The translations under genes were made by a program, and so were the position numbers. From Candidatus Dormiibacterota bacterium (GTDB lineage: Bacteria > Chloroflexota > Dormibacteria > Aeolococcales > Aeolococcaceae): a stretch of DNA of 46,605 bases. This document shows, in pieces, positions 7,316 through 14,424 of this stretch. The stretch is taken from positions 1 to 46,605 of the forward strand of contig PLWW01000129.1 in assembly GCA_003153125.1 (NCBI GenBank), in the 5' to 3' direction. Numbering within the stretch: position 1 is the first letter of the stretch; each line of letters opens with the position of its first letter. The notes beneath the pieces are model-generated. The model searched no databases, had not been told where the DNA came from, and was given only the letters and a program-made list of their open reading frames with translations.

Positions 7316-8268
7316 CCGGTCACCCCGCAGGCCGGCAACGAGTACAGAGCGTTGGTGGTGGCATCGACGATCTCCAACGTCCCTGCGGCTGTGACCGCCA
7401 GGCCCTGGGGAGCGGGCAGGTTGACCGCGATGGGCGTCGACGCCCCAGAGACCGGGTCGACGGCGACGACATCGTGGCGATCCAGCTCGGTGACATACAG
7501 AAGGCCGGCGTGCTCCACCACCTCATCCAGGTCGGCGAAGCGCCCCAGCGTCCGCCGTCCCCCGTTCGCGGACAGCACCACCAGGGCGGGGGTGGATTCA
7601 CTCGCGACGACGATGTCGCCGGCGGGGTCGGTGGTCGCGTCCACCGGCCGGCCCAACCCTGTCGCGACAAGGTGCGGCGCAGCAGGTTGCTGCACGGGCA
7701 CGCTGAACAGCTGGCCGGTCGGGCTGTCCGGCACCAGCAGCTGTCCGCCCGACCCGACGGCGATACCGTCGATGCCGGCGTTGCCGGTTCGGTTGGGGAA
7801 GGTCACCAGCGTGCGCGTGGCCGGCGCCACCACGGCGACGGCGTTGACGTTCTGCTGGGCCACGTACACGCCGGAGGCGTCGACGGCGATGCCGTCGGGT
7901 CCACCGGCGACCGTCTGCGTGCTGACCAGGCTTCCGTCCGGGTTGAGGGTGGTCAGCAGGTTGGCCTCCCTGGCCGTGACCCAGATCCGGTTGGCGACGT
8001 CGACAGCGACATCGTCGGGCGACGTGGCGAAGCGGTGCACCACGTGGAGGGCTCCGCGGTCGACCGCGGCCGCGCAGCTGGCCAGGGTCACCGCGGGGGT
8101 GGGAGACGGCGTTGCCGGTGGGGTGGCCGCGATCGCGGTTGCCCGCGGTCGCACCGTGGGGACGGCCGTCGGACGGGAGGAGACACCGGTGGTGCAGCCG
8201 GCCAGCGCCGCGGAGATCATCAGCGCGGCGACCGCGCGGGCAAGCGGCGGCCGGGCCGGCGCGTTCAC
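7312..8268 (-). CDS. NHL-type beta-propeller lipoprotein
   Basis: This exported lipoprotein has about 318 residues from the GTG at 8268. That start gives a compact signal peptide (NAPARPPLARAVAAL, hydrophobic core, LAGC lipobox). The frame stays open to a GTG at 8310, which adds 14 residues of poor signal-peptide character. GAGAAT lies 6 nt before the GTG at 8268. After a Thr/Pro-rich linker come repeated NHL-like blades such as PDDVAVDVANRIWVT, PDGIAVDASGVYVAQ and PQGLAVTAAGTLEIV. Two cysteines outside the lipobox (ASCAAA near the start and LPACGV at the end) may close the propeller by a disulfide. It is coupled to the second propeller gene by GTGA overlap. Function unknown. Confidence 0.75.
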   Translation of the reverse strand: MNAPARPPLARAVAALMISAALAGCTTGVSSRPTAVPTVRPRATAIAATPPATPSPTPAVTLASCAAAVDRGALHVVHRFATSPDDVAVDVANRIWVTAREANLLTTLNPDGSLVSTQTVAGGPDGIAVDASGVYVAQQNVNAVAVVAPATRTLVTFPNRTGNAGIDGIAVGSGGQLLVPDSPTGQLFSVPVQQPAAPHLVATGLGRPVDATTDPAGDIVVASESTPALVVLSANGGRRTLGRFADLDEVVEHAGLLYVTELDRHDVVAVDPVSGASTPIAVNLPAPQGLAVTAAGTLEIVDATTNALYSLPACGVTG

Positions 8269-8341
8269 CGGGCCATTCTCACCAACCGGCCGGACCGCCG
8301 GCGTTGACACTCGGCGCGGGCCGTTGTTGGGCGCCCCGGGA

Positions 8342-8347
8342 TACCCT
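8342..8347 (+). promoter_or_regulatory. -10-like hexamer TACCCT for the glycosyltransferase gene
   Basis: TACCCT ends 6 nt before the GTG at 8354, which predicts a leaderless transcript. No good -35 is visible. Confidence 0.4.
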
Positions 8348-8353
8348 CATCCC

Positions 8354-9157
8354 GTGGTGCACGTGAAAGAGCCGTTGACGCTGCGTGATGAGACCAGCGC
8401 GACAGCGGCGCCGGCGCCGCCTCAGCCACGATCGGCGCGACCGGCGGCTCGGGGCCGGCGCTGGCCGAGGCGGCTCATCCGAGTGCTGCTCGGAGTCCTC
8501 GTCGTGGCGTGCAGCGGCCTGGCGCTGACCGAGCTGCTCACACCCTCTGTCGCGGACGCCTCGGCTCGCGTGGCCGCCTTGGACGCCTCGCATCACACCC
8601 ACCCGGTGAGCGTCGTGGCCACGGACAGGATCGCGCTGGCGACGGTCGCCGCCGAGGACGAGCGCTTCTACAGCCACCACGGCATCGACACGCTGGGAGC
8701 GCTGCGGGGCCTGTGGGGGCGCATCACCGGCGTGGACCTCGGCGGCAGCACGCTCGACCAGCAACTCGCCAAGAACCTCTACACCGTCAATGATTCCGGG
8801 TTCAGCGGCAGCGTCAGCGACGCCGCGCTCGCCCTCAAGCTGGAGGGCCACTACACCAAGGCGGCCATCCTGAGCATGTATGTCGACGTTGTGTACTACG
8901 GCCACGGCGACTACGGGATCGCTGCCGCCAGCATCGGCTACTTCGGAGTGCCGGTGGACCGGCTGACCTGGGCACAGGCCGCCATGCTCGCCGGTCTGCC
9001 CCAGGCGCCGAGCCTGCTCGACCCATTCCGAAACCCCGCCCTGGCCAAGCAGCGCCAGGACTACGTCCTCAGCCGCCTGGCGGCCACCGGCGTTCTCAGC
9101 GAGAAGGCGGCTGACGCCGCGGCCGCGGCACCTCTCTGGCTGCGGGCGGGCGCATGA
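8354..9157 (+). CDS. GT51 peptidoglycan glycosyltransferase, single domain (MtgA-like)
   Basis: The 267-residue protein has a basic cytoplasmic N-terminus, one membrane anchor (residues ~37-58) and a GT51 domain but no transpeptidase domain. Motif 1 is EDERFYSHHGID with the first catalytic Glu, motif 2 is GGSTLDQQLAKN (Asp where Thr is usual), then IAAASIGYFG and LAGLPQAPS. Motif 3 is altered: the usual RKxxE ahead of A-x-x-L-E reads GSVSD, so the second catalytic Glu is Asp and the basic pair is missing. It would polymerise lipid II glycan strands if active. In-frame GTG codons at 8354, 8357 and 8363 are all possible starts. It is divergent from the lipoprotein pair. Confidence 0.8.
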   Translation: MVHVKEPLTLRDETSATAAPAPPQPRSARPAARGRRWPRRLIRVLLGVLVVACSGLALTELLTPSVADASARVAALDASHHTHPVSVVATDRIALATVAAEDERFYSHHGIDTLGALRGLWGRITGVDLGGSTLDQQLAKNLYTVNDSGFSGSVSDAALALKLEGHYTKAAILSMYVDVVYYGHGDYGIAAASIGYFGVPVDRLTWAQAAMLAGLPQAPSLLDPFRNPALAKQRQDYVLSRLAATGVLSEKAADAAAAAPLWLRAGA

Positions 9158-9173
9158 CGGCCTCGCCCGTCCC

Positions 9174-10256
9174 GTGAGCACAGGCGAGGCGGCCCGCATC
9201 GTCGTCCTCCCGGGAGACGGGGTGGGACCGGAGGTCACATCCGCCGCGCTGGAGGTGCTGGACGCGGCCTGCCACGCCGGCGGTATCCCGATCGCGGTTG
9301 AGCAGCGCCTCGTCGGCGGCGCCGCCGTGGAGGCGGAGGGCGCGGCGATCTCACCGGAGACATTCGAGCGGTGCCGGCAGAGCACCGCGATCCTCTTCGG
9401 CGCCGGCGGCGCCCCGCGCTGGGATCACCTCACCGGTGACGCCCGGCCGGGCTCGGCGCTGATCCGCCTGCGACGCTCGCTCGAGCTGTGCGTGAACCTC
9501 CGCCCCGTCCGCGTCCACCCCGGCCTCGAGGAACGCAGCAACCTCCGTGCCGACGTGGTGCGCGGCTGCGACCTGGTCGTCGTCCGTGAGCTGGCCGGCG
9601 GCATCTACTACGGCGAGAGGGGCCGCTCCGGCGAGGGGCCCGAGGAACGTGCCTTCGACACCATGACGTACTCACGCGCGGAGATCGAGCGCGTCGCCTC
9701 AGCCGCGTTCGACCTGGCGCGCACACGGCGCACGCGGGTGGTCTCCGTCGACAAGGCCAACGTGCTCACCAGCAGCCGGCTCTGGCGGGAGGTTGTCACC
9801 GACGTCGGTCGCGCCCATCCGGACGTCGCCCTCGAGCACGCGCTGGTCGACAGCTTCGCCCTGCGCCTCGTCCAGCGACCCCGCGCCCTCGACGTGGTGC
9901 TCGCCGAGAACCTCTTCGGCGACATCCTCAGCGACCTCGCCGCCGCCCTCAGCGGCTCCATCGGCCTCCTGCCGTCGGCCAGCCTGCCCGCCGCCGGACA
10001 GCCCGGGCCCGCCCTGTACGAACCGGTGCACGGCAGCGCCCCCGACATCGCCGGCCGCGGCATCGCCAATCCCATCGGCGCGATCCTCAGCGTGGCCCTG
10101 CTCCTCGAGCACTCCCTGCACCACCCCGATGCCGCCGCCCGCGTGCGCGTCGCCGTCGACCGCGTCATCGCCGATGCCGTCCTGACCCGTGACCTCGGAG
10201 GCACGGCGGCGACCGCCGAGGTCACGGCTGCGGTGGTCGCGGCCTTGCCGTCGTGA
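9174..10256 (+). CDS. leuB: 3-isopropylmalate dehydrogenase-type (LeuB) enzyme, possible homoisocitrate dehydrogenase
   Basis: The 360-residue beta-decarboxylating dehydrogenase oxidises a 3-substituted malate with NAD+. It shows GDGVGPEV, the substrate arginines in RLRRSLELCVNLRP, LAGGIYYGE, SVDKANVL with the catalytic Lys, ENLFGDILSD metal-binding aspartates and the NAD-loop EPVHGSAPDIAGRGIANP. The GIYYGE motif and an Ile three residues before the first substrate Arg are LeuB-like, whereas Thermus homoisocitrate dehydrogenase has Arg there. No other leu gene is nearby, yet the downstream lysine cluster lacks homoisocitrate dehydrogenase, so this gene may serve lysine, leucine or both. It starts at a GTG 16 nt after the glycosyltransferase gene. 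Confidence 0.85.
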   Translation: MSTGEAARIVVLPGDGVGPEVTSAALEVLDAACHAGGIPIAVEQRLVGGAAVEAEGAAISPETFERCRQSTAILFGAGGAPRWDHLTGDARPGSALIRLRRSLELCVNLRPVRVHPGLEERSNLRADVVRGCDLVVVRELAGGIYYGERGRSGEGPEERAFDTMTYSRAEIERVASAAFDLARTRRTRVVSVDKANVLTSSRLWREVVTDVGRAHPDVALEHALVDSFALRLVQRPRALDVVLAENLFGDILSDLAAALSGSIGLLPSASLPAAGQPGPALYEPVHGSAPDIAGRGIANPIGAILSVALLLEHSLHHPDAAARVRVAVDRVIADAVLTRDLGGTAATAEVTAAVVAALPS

Positions 10257-10285
10257 CCCAGCGCAGGGTCCGGGCGCGCTCCTGG

Positions 10286-10315
10286 TTGACGAAATGCGCG
10301 GTCGGCGGTTACGCT
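10286..10315 (+). promoter_or_regulatory. Promoter of the lysine operon leader
   Basis: TTGACG (10286-10291), an 18-bp spacer and TACGCT (10310-10315) make a good promoter. It fires into a ~185-nt leader that holds a short ORF and an intrinsic terminator before the homocitrate synthase gene. Confidence 0.6.
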
Positions 10316-10325
10316 GCTCGGCGCA

Positions 10326-10412
10326 ATGCAGATGTCCTCGGTCGCCCAGAAAGCGATGGCACCGTCGTTCCCCGCCGGGAAACCTGACGTGCCGCGCGAC
10401 GTCGCACGCTGA
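10326..10412 (+). CDS. Putative 28-aa leader peptide of the lysine operon
   Basis: The ATG stands 10 nt after the -10 and is followed by 28 sense codons and TGA. It encodes a Pro/Ala-containing peptide with two Lys (AAA at 10350 and 10380) and two Arg codons. It ends 30 nt before the terminator hairpin, the layout of ribosome-mediated attenuation. There is no run of Lys codons, so the control logic is uncertain, and the ORF could be chance. Confidence 0.3.
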   Translation: MQMSSVAQKAMAPSFPAGKPDVPRDVAR

Positions 10413-10441
10413 CCGCAAGCTCAGCAAGCAACACCGAGCAC

Positions 10442-10475
10442 AAAGAGGACCCCCGCGGGGGTCCTCTTTTCTTTT
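10442..10475 (+). terminator. Intrinsic terminator / attenuator ahead of the lysine operon
   Basis: An 11-bp perfect stem (10444-10454 with 10457-10467), extended by two A-T pairs, is followed by TTTTCTTTT. It lies between the leader promoter and the first structural gene, so it must be bypassed for lysine gene expression. It may also stop readthrough from the LeuB-type gene upstream. Confidence 0.85.
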
Positions 10476-10509
10476 GCCCATCAACTTCCCCACATCGGAC
10501 TGATTTCAA

Positions 10510-11637
10510 ATGCCCATTCCCCGGCTGGCCATCATCGAATCGACCCTCCGCGAGGGAGAGCAATTCGCCGCGGCCAACTTCACACCCGACCAGCGCCGCC
10601 AGATCGCGCACGCCGTCGACGATTTCGGCGTCGAGTACATCGAGGTCACCAGCCCGGTGGCCTCGCCGCAGGCTGCGCAGTCCTGCCGCGAGATCGCCGC
10701 GCTGCCCCTGAGCGCGACGGTGCTCACCCACACCCGCTGCGTCCCCGACGACGTTCGCCTCGCCATCGATTGCGGGGTCGGCGGTGTCGACCTGCTCTTC
10801 GGAACCTCGTCGTGGCTGCGCACCCATTCCCACGGGCTCAGCATCGACGAGATCGTTGAGGCGGCCGCGCTGTGCATCGAGCTCACCCGGGAGGCCGGTG
10901 TCGAGGTGCGCTTCAGCTGTGAGGACGCATTCCGCACCGACCCGGCCGACCTGCTGCGCATCCATCGCGCTGTCGCGGCTCTGGGCGTCGACCGCGTCGG
11001 CCTCGCCGACACCGTGGGCGTGGCCACGCCATCGCAGGTCGCAGCCCTCGTCGCCGAGGTCCGTGCCGCCGTCGACTGCGACATCGAGTTCCACGCCCAC
11101 AATGACACCGGCTGCGCCGTCGCCAACGCCCTGGCCGCGCTCGAGGCCGGTGCCACGCACATCGACACGACGGTGCTCGGCATCGGCGAGCGCAACGGCA
11201 TCGTGTCGCTGTCCGGGCTGGTGGCGCGTCTGCTCACCGTGCAACCCGGCCTGGTCGCCGGCTACCGCCTCGACCAGCTCACCGCCCTCGACCAGATGGT
11301 GGCGGGCATCATCGGGCTGGAGATTCCCTTCACGTCGCCGATCACAGCGCCATTCGCCTTCCACCACAAGGCGGGGATCCACACCAACGCGGTGCTTCGA
11401 GACCCACGCACGTATGAGCCGTTCCCGCCTGAGCAGTTCGGCATCGAGCGCCGCGTGCTCGTCGCCCACCAGTTGGTGGGGCGCCACGCCCTGCGCGAGC
11501 GTGCCACCTCCCTGGGCATCGACGGCGACGAGGGCTGGCTGCTGCGCGTGACCGCCGAGGTCAAGCGCCACGCCGGTGAACGCCTCCTCTACGACGACGA
11601 GGTCGACGAGATGCTGCGCGCGTCGGCGGGGGCCTGA
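10510..11637 (+). CDS. hcs: Homocitrate synthase
   Basis: The 375-residue DRE-TIM enzyme condenses acetyl-CoA with 2-oxoglutarate to homocitrate, the first step of lysine synthesis by the alpha-aminoadipate route. It has the N-terminal IIESTLREGEQFA with the metal-binding and catalytic residues, EDAFRTDP, EFHAHNDTGCAVAN with the two metal His, and the GIGERNG glycine loop. It lacks the long LeuA2 regulatory domain of isopropylmalate synthases, as expected for Thermus-type homocitrate synthase. No Shine-Dalgarno precedes the ATG, but the homology fixes the start. It is the first gene of the nine-gene lysine operon, behind the terminator leader and 4 nt from the next gene. Confidence 0.93.
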   Translation: MPIPRLAIIESTLREGEQFAAANFTPDQRRQIAHAVDDFGVEYIEVTSPVASPQAAQSCREIAALPLSATVLTHTRCVPDDVRLAIDCGVGGVDLLFGTSSWLRTHSHGLSIDEIVEAAALCIELTREAGVEVRFSCEDAFRTDPADLLRIHRAVAALGVDRVGLADTVGVATPSQVAALVAEVRAAVDCDIEFHAHNDTGCAVANALAALEAGATHIDTTVLGIGERNGIVSLSGLVARLLTVQPGLVAGYRLDQLTALDQMVAGIIGLEIPFTSPITAPFAFHHKAGIHTNAVLRDPRTYEPFPPEQFGIERRVLVAHQLVGRHALRERATSLGIDGDEGWLLRVTAEVKRHAGERLLYDDEVDEMLRASAGA

Positions 11638-11641
11638 CGAC

Positions 11642-12877
11642 ATGGGAACGCTCGTTGAGGAGATCATCTCCAACCGCCTCGGCCGCCAGGTCGTCGCGGG
11701 TGACACCGTCGTCGCCCCCGTCGACTGCGCGTTCGCCCACGACGTCACCGCGCCGCTCGCCATCGAGGCGTTCGAACGCATGGGCACGCCGCTCCACGAT
11801 CCCGGACGGGTCGTGCTCGTCTTCGACCACGTCATGCCGGCAGCCACCGTCGCCGCCGCCGAGCTGCACGTGCGCATCCGCCGTTTCGCGGCCGACCATG
11901 CCGTCCGCAACCTCTTCGCGGAGGGCATCTGCCACATCATCATGGTGGAGCGCGGCTACGCGCGCCCCGGCGGGATCGTGGTGGGCGCCGACTCGCACAG
12001 CACCACGTACGGGGCATTGGGCTGCTTCTCCACCGGCATGGGCAGCACCGATGTCGGCGTGATCCTGGCCACCGGGCGCACCTGGTTCCGAGTCCCGGAG
12101 ACGCTGCGCGTCGAGGTCACCGGTGAGCTGGCAGCGCCACTCACCGCCAAGGATGTCGCGCTCCACGTGCTCGGCCGCATCGGCGGAGACGGCGCCGACT
12201 ACATGGCCGTCGAGTGGGGTGGCGAGACCGTGGAGCGGATGTCGCTCGACCAGCGCCTGACCCTTGCCAACCTCAGCGCCGACATGGGCGGCAAGGCCGG
12301 GCTGTGCGAGGTCGACGACACCACCCTCGCCGGTAGCAGCCCGGTCGAGGGCGTGCCCATCCCGCACCCGCGCTCACCGCACTACGCCGATGTCCTGCAC
12401 GTCGATCTGAGCAGCCTGCAGCCGCAGGTGGCCATGCCCCCGGCCGCGGACAACGTCCACGACATCGGCGACGTCGAGGGCACCCCGATCGACGAGGTGT
12501 ACATCGGCAGCTGCACCAACGGTCGCCTCGAGGACATGGAGGTGGTGGCCGGCTACCTCGCCGGGCGCACCGTCCACCCCAACACGCGAACGGTCGTGGT
12601 GCCGGCGTCGCGGCGCATCTACACCGAGGCGCTGCGCCGCGGTTGGATCGAGACCATCATCGAGGCCGGCGCGCTGGTCATGAACCCCGGCTGCGGGCCC
12701 TGCCTGGGACGCCAGCACGGCGTTGTCGCCGCGGGCGAGCGCGTCGTCTCCACGAGCAACCGCAATTACCCCGGGCGCATGGGCAGCCCCGACGCGGAGA
12801 TCTACCTGACCAGTCCTGCCGTGGCGGCCGCTACCGCCGTGGCGGGGCGCATCACCGACCCTCGGAGGCACAACTGA
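11642..12877 (+). CDS. lysT: Homoaconitase large subunit
   Basis: The 411-residue aconitase-superfamily subunit carries the [4Fe-4S] cluster used to isomerise homocitrate to homoisocitrate. The cluster cysteines are in GSCTNGRLED and in NPGCGPCLG. GADSHSTTYGALG and FSTGMGSTD are the conserved substrate-side motifs. The length suits the two-subunit LeuC/HacA type rather than the monomeric enzymes. A LeuC function cannot be excluded by sequence alone, but the position between homocitrate synthase and LysW favours homoaconitase. The stop shares a base with the start of the small subunit (TGATG). Confidence 0.9.
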   Translation: MGTLVEEIISNRLGRQVVAGDTVVAPVDCAFAHDVTAPLAIEAFERMGTPLHDPGRVVLVFDHVMPAATVAAAELHVRIRRFAADHAVRNLFAEGICHIIMVERGYARPGGIVVGADSHSTTYGALGCFSTGMGSTDVGVILATGRTWFRVPETLRVEVTGELAAPLTAKDVALHVLGRIGGDGADYMAVEWGGETVERMSLDQRLTLANLSADMGGKAGLCEVDDTTLAGSSPVEGVPIPHPRSPHYADVLHVDLSSLQPQVAMPPAADNVHDIGDVEGTPIDEVYIGSCTNGRLEDMEVVAGYLAGRTVHPNTRTVVVPASRRIYTEALRRGWIETIIEAGALVMNPGCGPCLGRQHGVVAAGERVVSTSNRNYPGRMGSPDAEIYLTSPAVAAATAVAGRITDPRRHN

Positions 12878-13377
12878 TGGGACGAGCATGGCTGCTCGGC
12901 GACGGCATCTCGACGGACGCCATCATGCCGGGGCGCTTCAACCTGACAACCGACCCGGACGCGCTGGCCAGGGCCTGCCTGTGCGAGGCGCGCCCCGAGT
13001 TCGCGGAGAACGTCCGGCCCGGTGACGTCATCGTGGCGGGGCGCAACTTCGGCTGCGGCTCCTCGCGCGAGCACGCGCCGGTGTCGATCCGCGCCAACGG
13101 CGTCGTGGCCGTCGTGGCCGTGGGCTTTGCCCGGATCTTCGCGCGCAACGCCGTCAACATCGGGCTCCCGGTGATCCGCTGCGGCGAGGCCGTGGCCGCC
13201 ATCGCCGACGGCGACGAGGTCGAGGTCGACACCCGCACCGGCACGGTGACCAGCGGCGGCCGCACCTTCGCGGGCGAGCCGCCCAGCGCGCTGGCGATGC
13301 GCATCGCTGAGGCGGGCGGGCTCGTCGAGCTTGTCCGCGGCGCCGGCTGGGCCGCCCTCGAGGAGGCGCCGGTGTGA
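12877..13377 (+). CDS. lysU: Homoaconitase small subunit
   Basis: The 166-residue swivel-domain partner of the preceding subunit has GDGISTDAIMPGRF at the start and the loop AGRNFGCGSSREHAP, which contributes substrate-binding Ser and Arg. In homoaconitase/IPM isomerase small subunits this region also sets side-chain specificity. The ATG overlaps the large-subunit stop by one base, and its own stop overlaps the GTG of lysW, so stoichiometric coupled translation is expected. Confidence 0.9.
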   Translation: MGRAWLLGDGISTDAIMPGRFNLTTDPDALARACLCEARPEFAENVRPGDVIVAGRNFGCGSSREHAPVSIRANGVVAVVAVGFARIFARNAVNIGLPVIRCGEAVAAIADGDEVEVDTRTGTVTSGGRTFAGEPPSALAMRIAEAGGLVELVRGAGWAALEEAPV

Positions 13378-13544
13378 TCAGCGCCCAGTGCCCGGAATGC
13401 GAGGCCACCGTCCCATGCGACGACGACACCGTCGTCGGCGAGGTGGTGCCCTGCCCGGACTGCGGCGCCGACCTCGAGGTGAGTGCGCTGCGACCGCCCC
13501 TGCTCGTGCTCGCGCCTCCCGAGGAGGAGGACTGGGGTGAGTGA
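13374..13544 (+). CDS. lysW: LysW amino-group carrier protein
   Basis: This 56-residue acidic protein carries lysine intermediates on its C-terminal glutamate. Cys6-x2-Cys9 and Cys27-x2-Cys30 form the zinc ribbon, Cys15 is extra, and the protein ends in EEEDWGE, which contains the diagnostic EDWGE tail. The terminal Glu gamma-carboxyl is ligated to alpha-aminoadipate by LysX and the intermediates are handed along by electrostatic contact with LysX, LysZ, LysY, LysJ and LysK. The GTG start overlaps the lysU stop by 4 nt, and lysX begins inside its last codons. The gene is shorter than many ORF-length cut-offs and is easily missed. Confidence 0.95.
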   Translation: MISAQCPECEATVPCDDDTVVGEVVPCPDCGADLEVSALRPPLLVLAPPEEEDWGE

Positions 13545-14424
13545 GCCGCGCCTCGCCATGCTCGCATCGCGGGTGCGCGTCGAGGAGAAGATGCTTCTCG
13601 ACGCGTTCGCGCGCCGCCACCTCGACGTGGAGCTGGTCGACGTGCGCCGCCTCGTGGTCGACACCCACCGCGCCGTCCCCGCCTGGGGCGCAGTCCTCGA
13701 TCGCTCCCTGCAGCTGTCCCACGCGCTCGCTGCCCTGCGCCTGCTCGAGGACCGCGGCGTGGTCACCGTCAACGCGCACCAGGTCGTCGTCAACTGCTCC
13801 GACAAGGTGGTGACCACGTCGCTGCTCAGCGCCGCCGGTGTCCCGGTGCCGCGCACCCTCGTCGCCTTCTCCGTGGCCGGCGCCCTCGAGGCGATCGAGG
13901 CCGTCGGCTACCCCGCCGTCATCAAGCCGCCGGTGGGTTCGTGGGGCCGGCTCGTCGCCCGGGTCAACGACCGCGACGCCGCCGAGGCGCTCCTCGAGCA
14001 CAAGGCGACGCTCGGCTCGGTGGCCCACCACGTCTTCTACGTGCAGGAGCACATCGCCAAGCCGGGTCGCGACATCCGTGTGTTCGTCGCCGGCGGCGAG
14101 CTGCTCTGTGCCGTCGAGCGGGTGTCGGACCACTGGGTGACCAACACCGCGCGGGGCGCGAGCACCCGCAACCGGCCGGTCAGCGCCGAGATCGCCGAGC
14201 TGTCGTTGCGCGCCGCCGCGGCCGTCGGCGGCGGTGTGCTCGCCGTCGACCTCCTCGAGGACGGGGAGCGCCTGCTGGTCAGCGAGGTCAACCACACCAT
14301 GGAATTCCGCAACTCCGTCGATGTCACGGGTGTCGACATCGCCGGGCGCATCGTCGACCACTTCGTGGCAGCCGCTCGGCTGGGCGCCCCGCCCGAGTCG
14401 ATGGCCCTGGCGGTGAACGCGTGA
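13537..14424 (+). CDS. lysX: LysX, LysW-alpha-aminoadipate ligase (ATP-grasp)
   Basis: The 295-residue ATP-grasp ligase joins alpha-aminoadipate to the C-terminal Glu of LysW using ATP. It has the N-terminal LASRVRVEEKMLLDAF fold, the NCSDKVVTTSLLSAAGVPVP start of the ATP-grasp domain, the nucleotide strand GYPAVIKPPVGSWGRLV, the RDIRVFV segment and the Mg-binding VSEVNHTMEFRNS. The GTG at 13537 overlaps the last 8 nt of lysW. The ATG at 13558 would match the Thermus LysX N-terminus equally well. Only one LysX/ArgX-type ligase is present. The neighbouring homocitrate genes indicate aminoadipate rather than glutamate as substrate. Confidence 0.93.
   Translation: MSEPRLAMLASRVRVEEKMLLDAFARRHLDVELVDVRRLVVDTHRAVPAWGAVLDRSLQLSHALAALRLLEDRGVVTVNAHQVVVNCSDKVVTTSLLSAAGVPVPRTLVAFSVAGALEAIEAVGYPAVIKPPVGSWGRLVARVNDRDAAEALLEHKATLGSVAHHVFYVQEHIAKPGRDIRVFVAGGELLCAVERVSDHWVTNTARGASTRNRPVSAEIAELSLRAAAAVGGGVLAVDLLEDGERLLVSEVNHTMEFRNSVDVTGVDIAGRIVDHFVAAARLGAPPESMALAVNA

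Noticed and set aside
10340..10400. T-box-like string TGGCACCG in the lysine operon leader
   Set aside because: The rest of the T-box core is not matched and there is no room after the promoter for a Stem I specifier domain.
10316..10509. Lysine riboswitch upstream of the lysine operon
   Set aside because: The leader is only ~185 nt and lacks the five-helix L-box layout and its conserved junction sequences as far as I can read.
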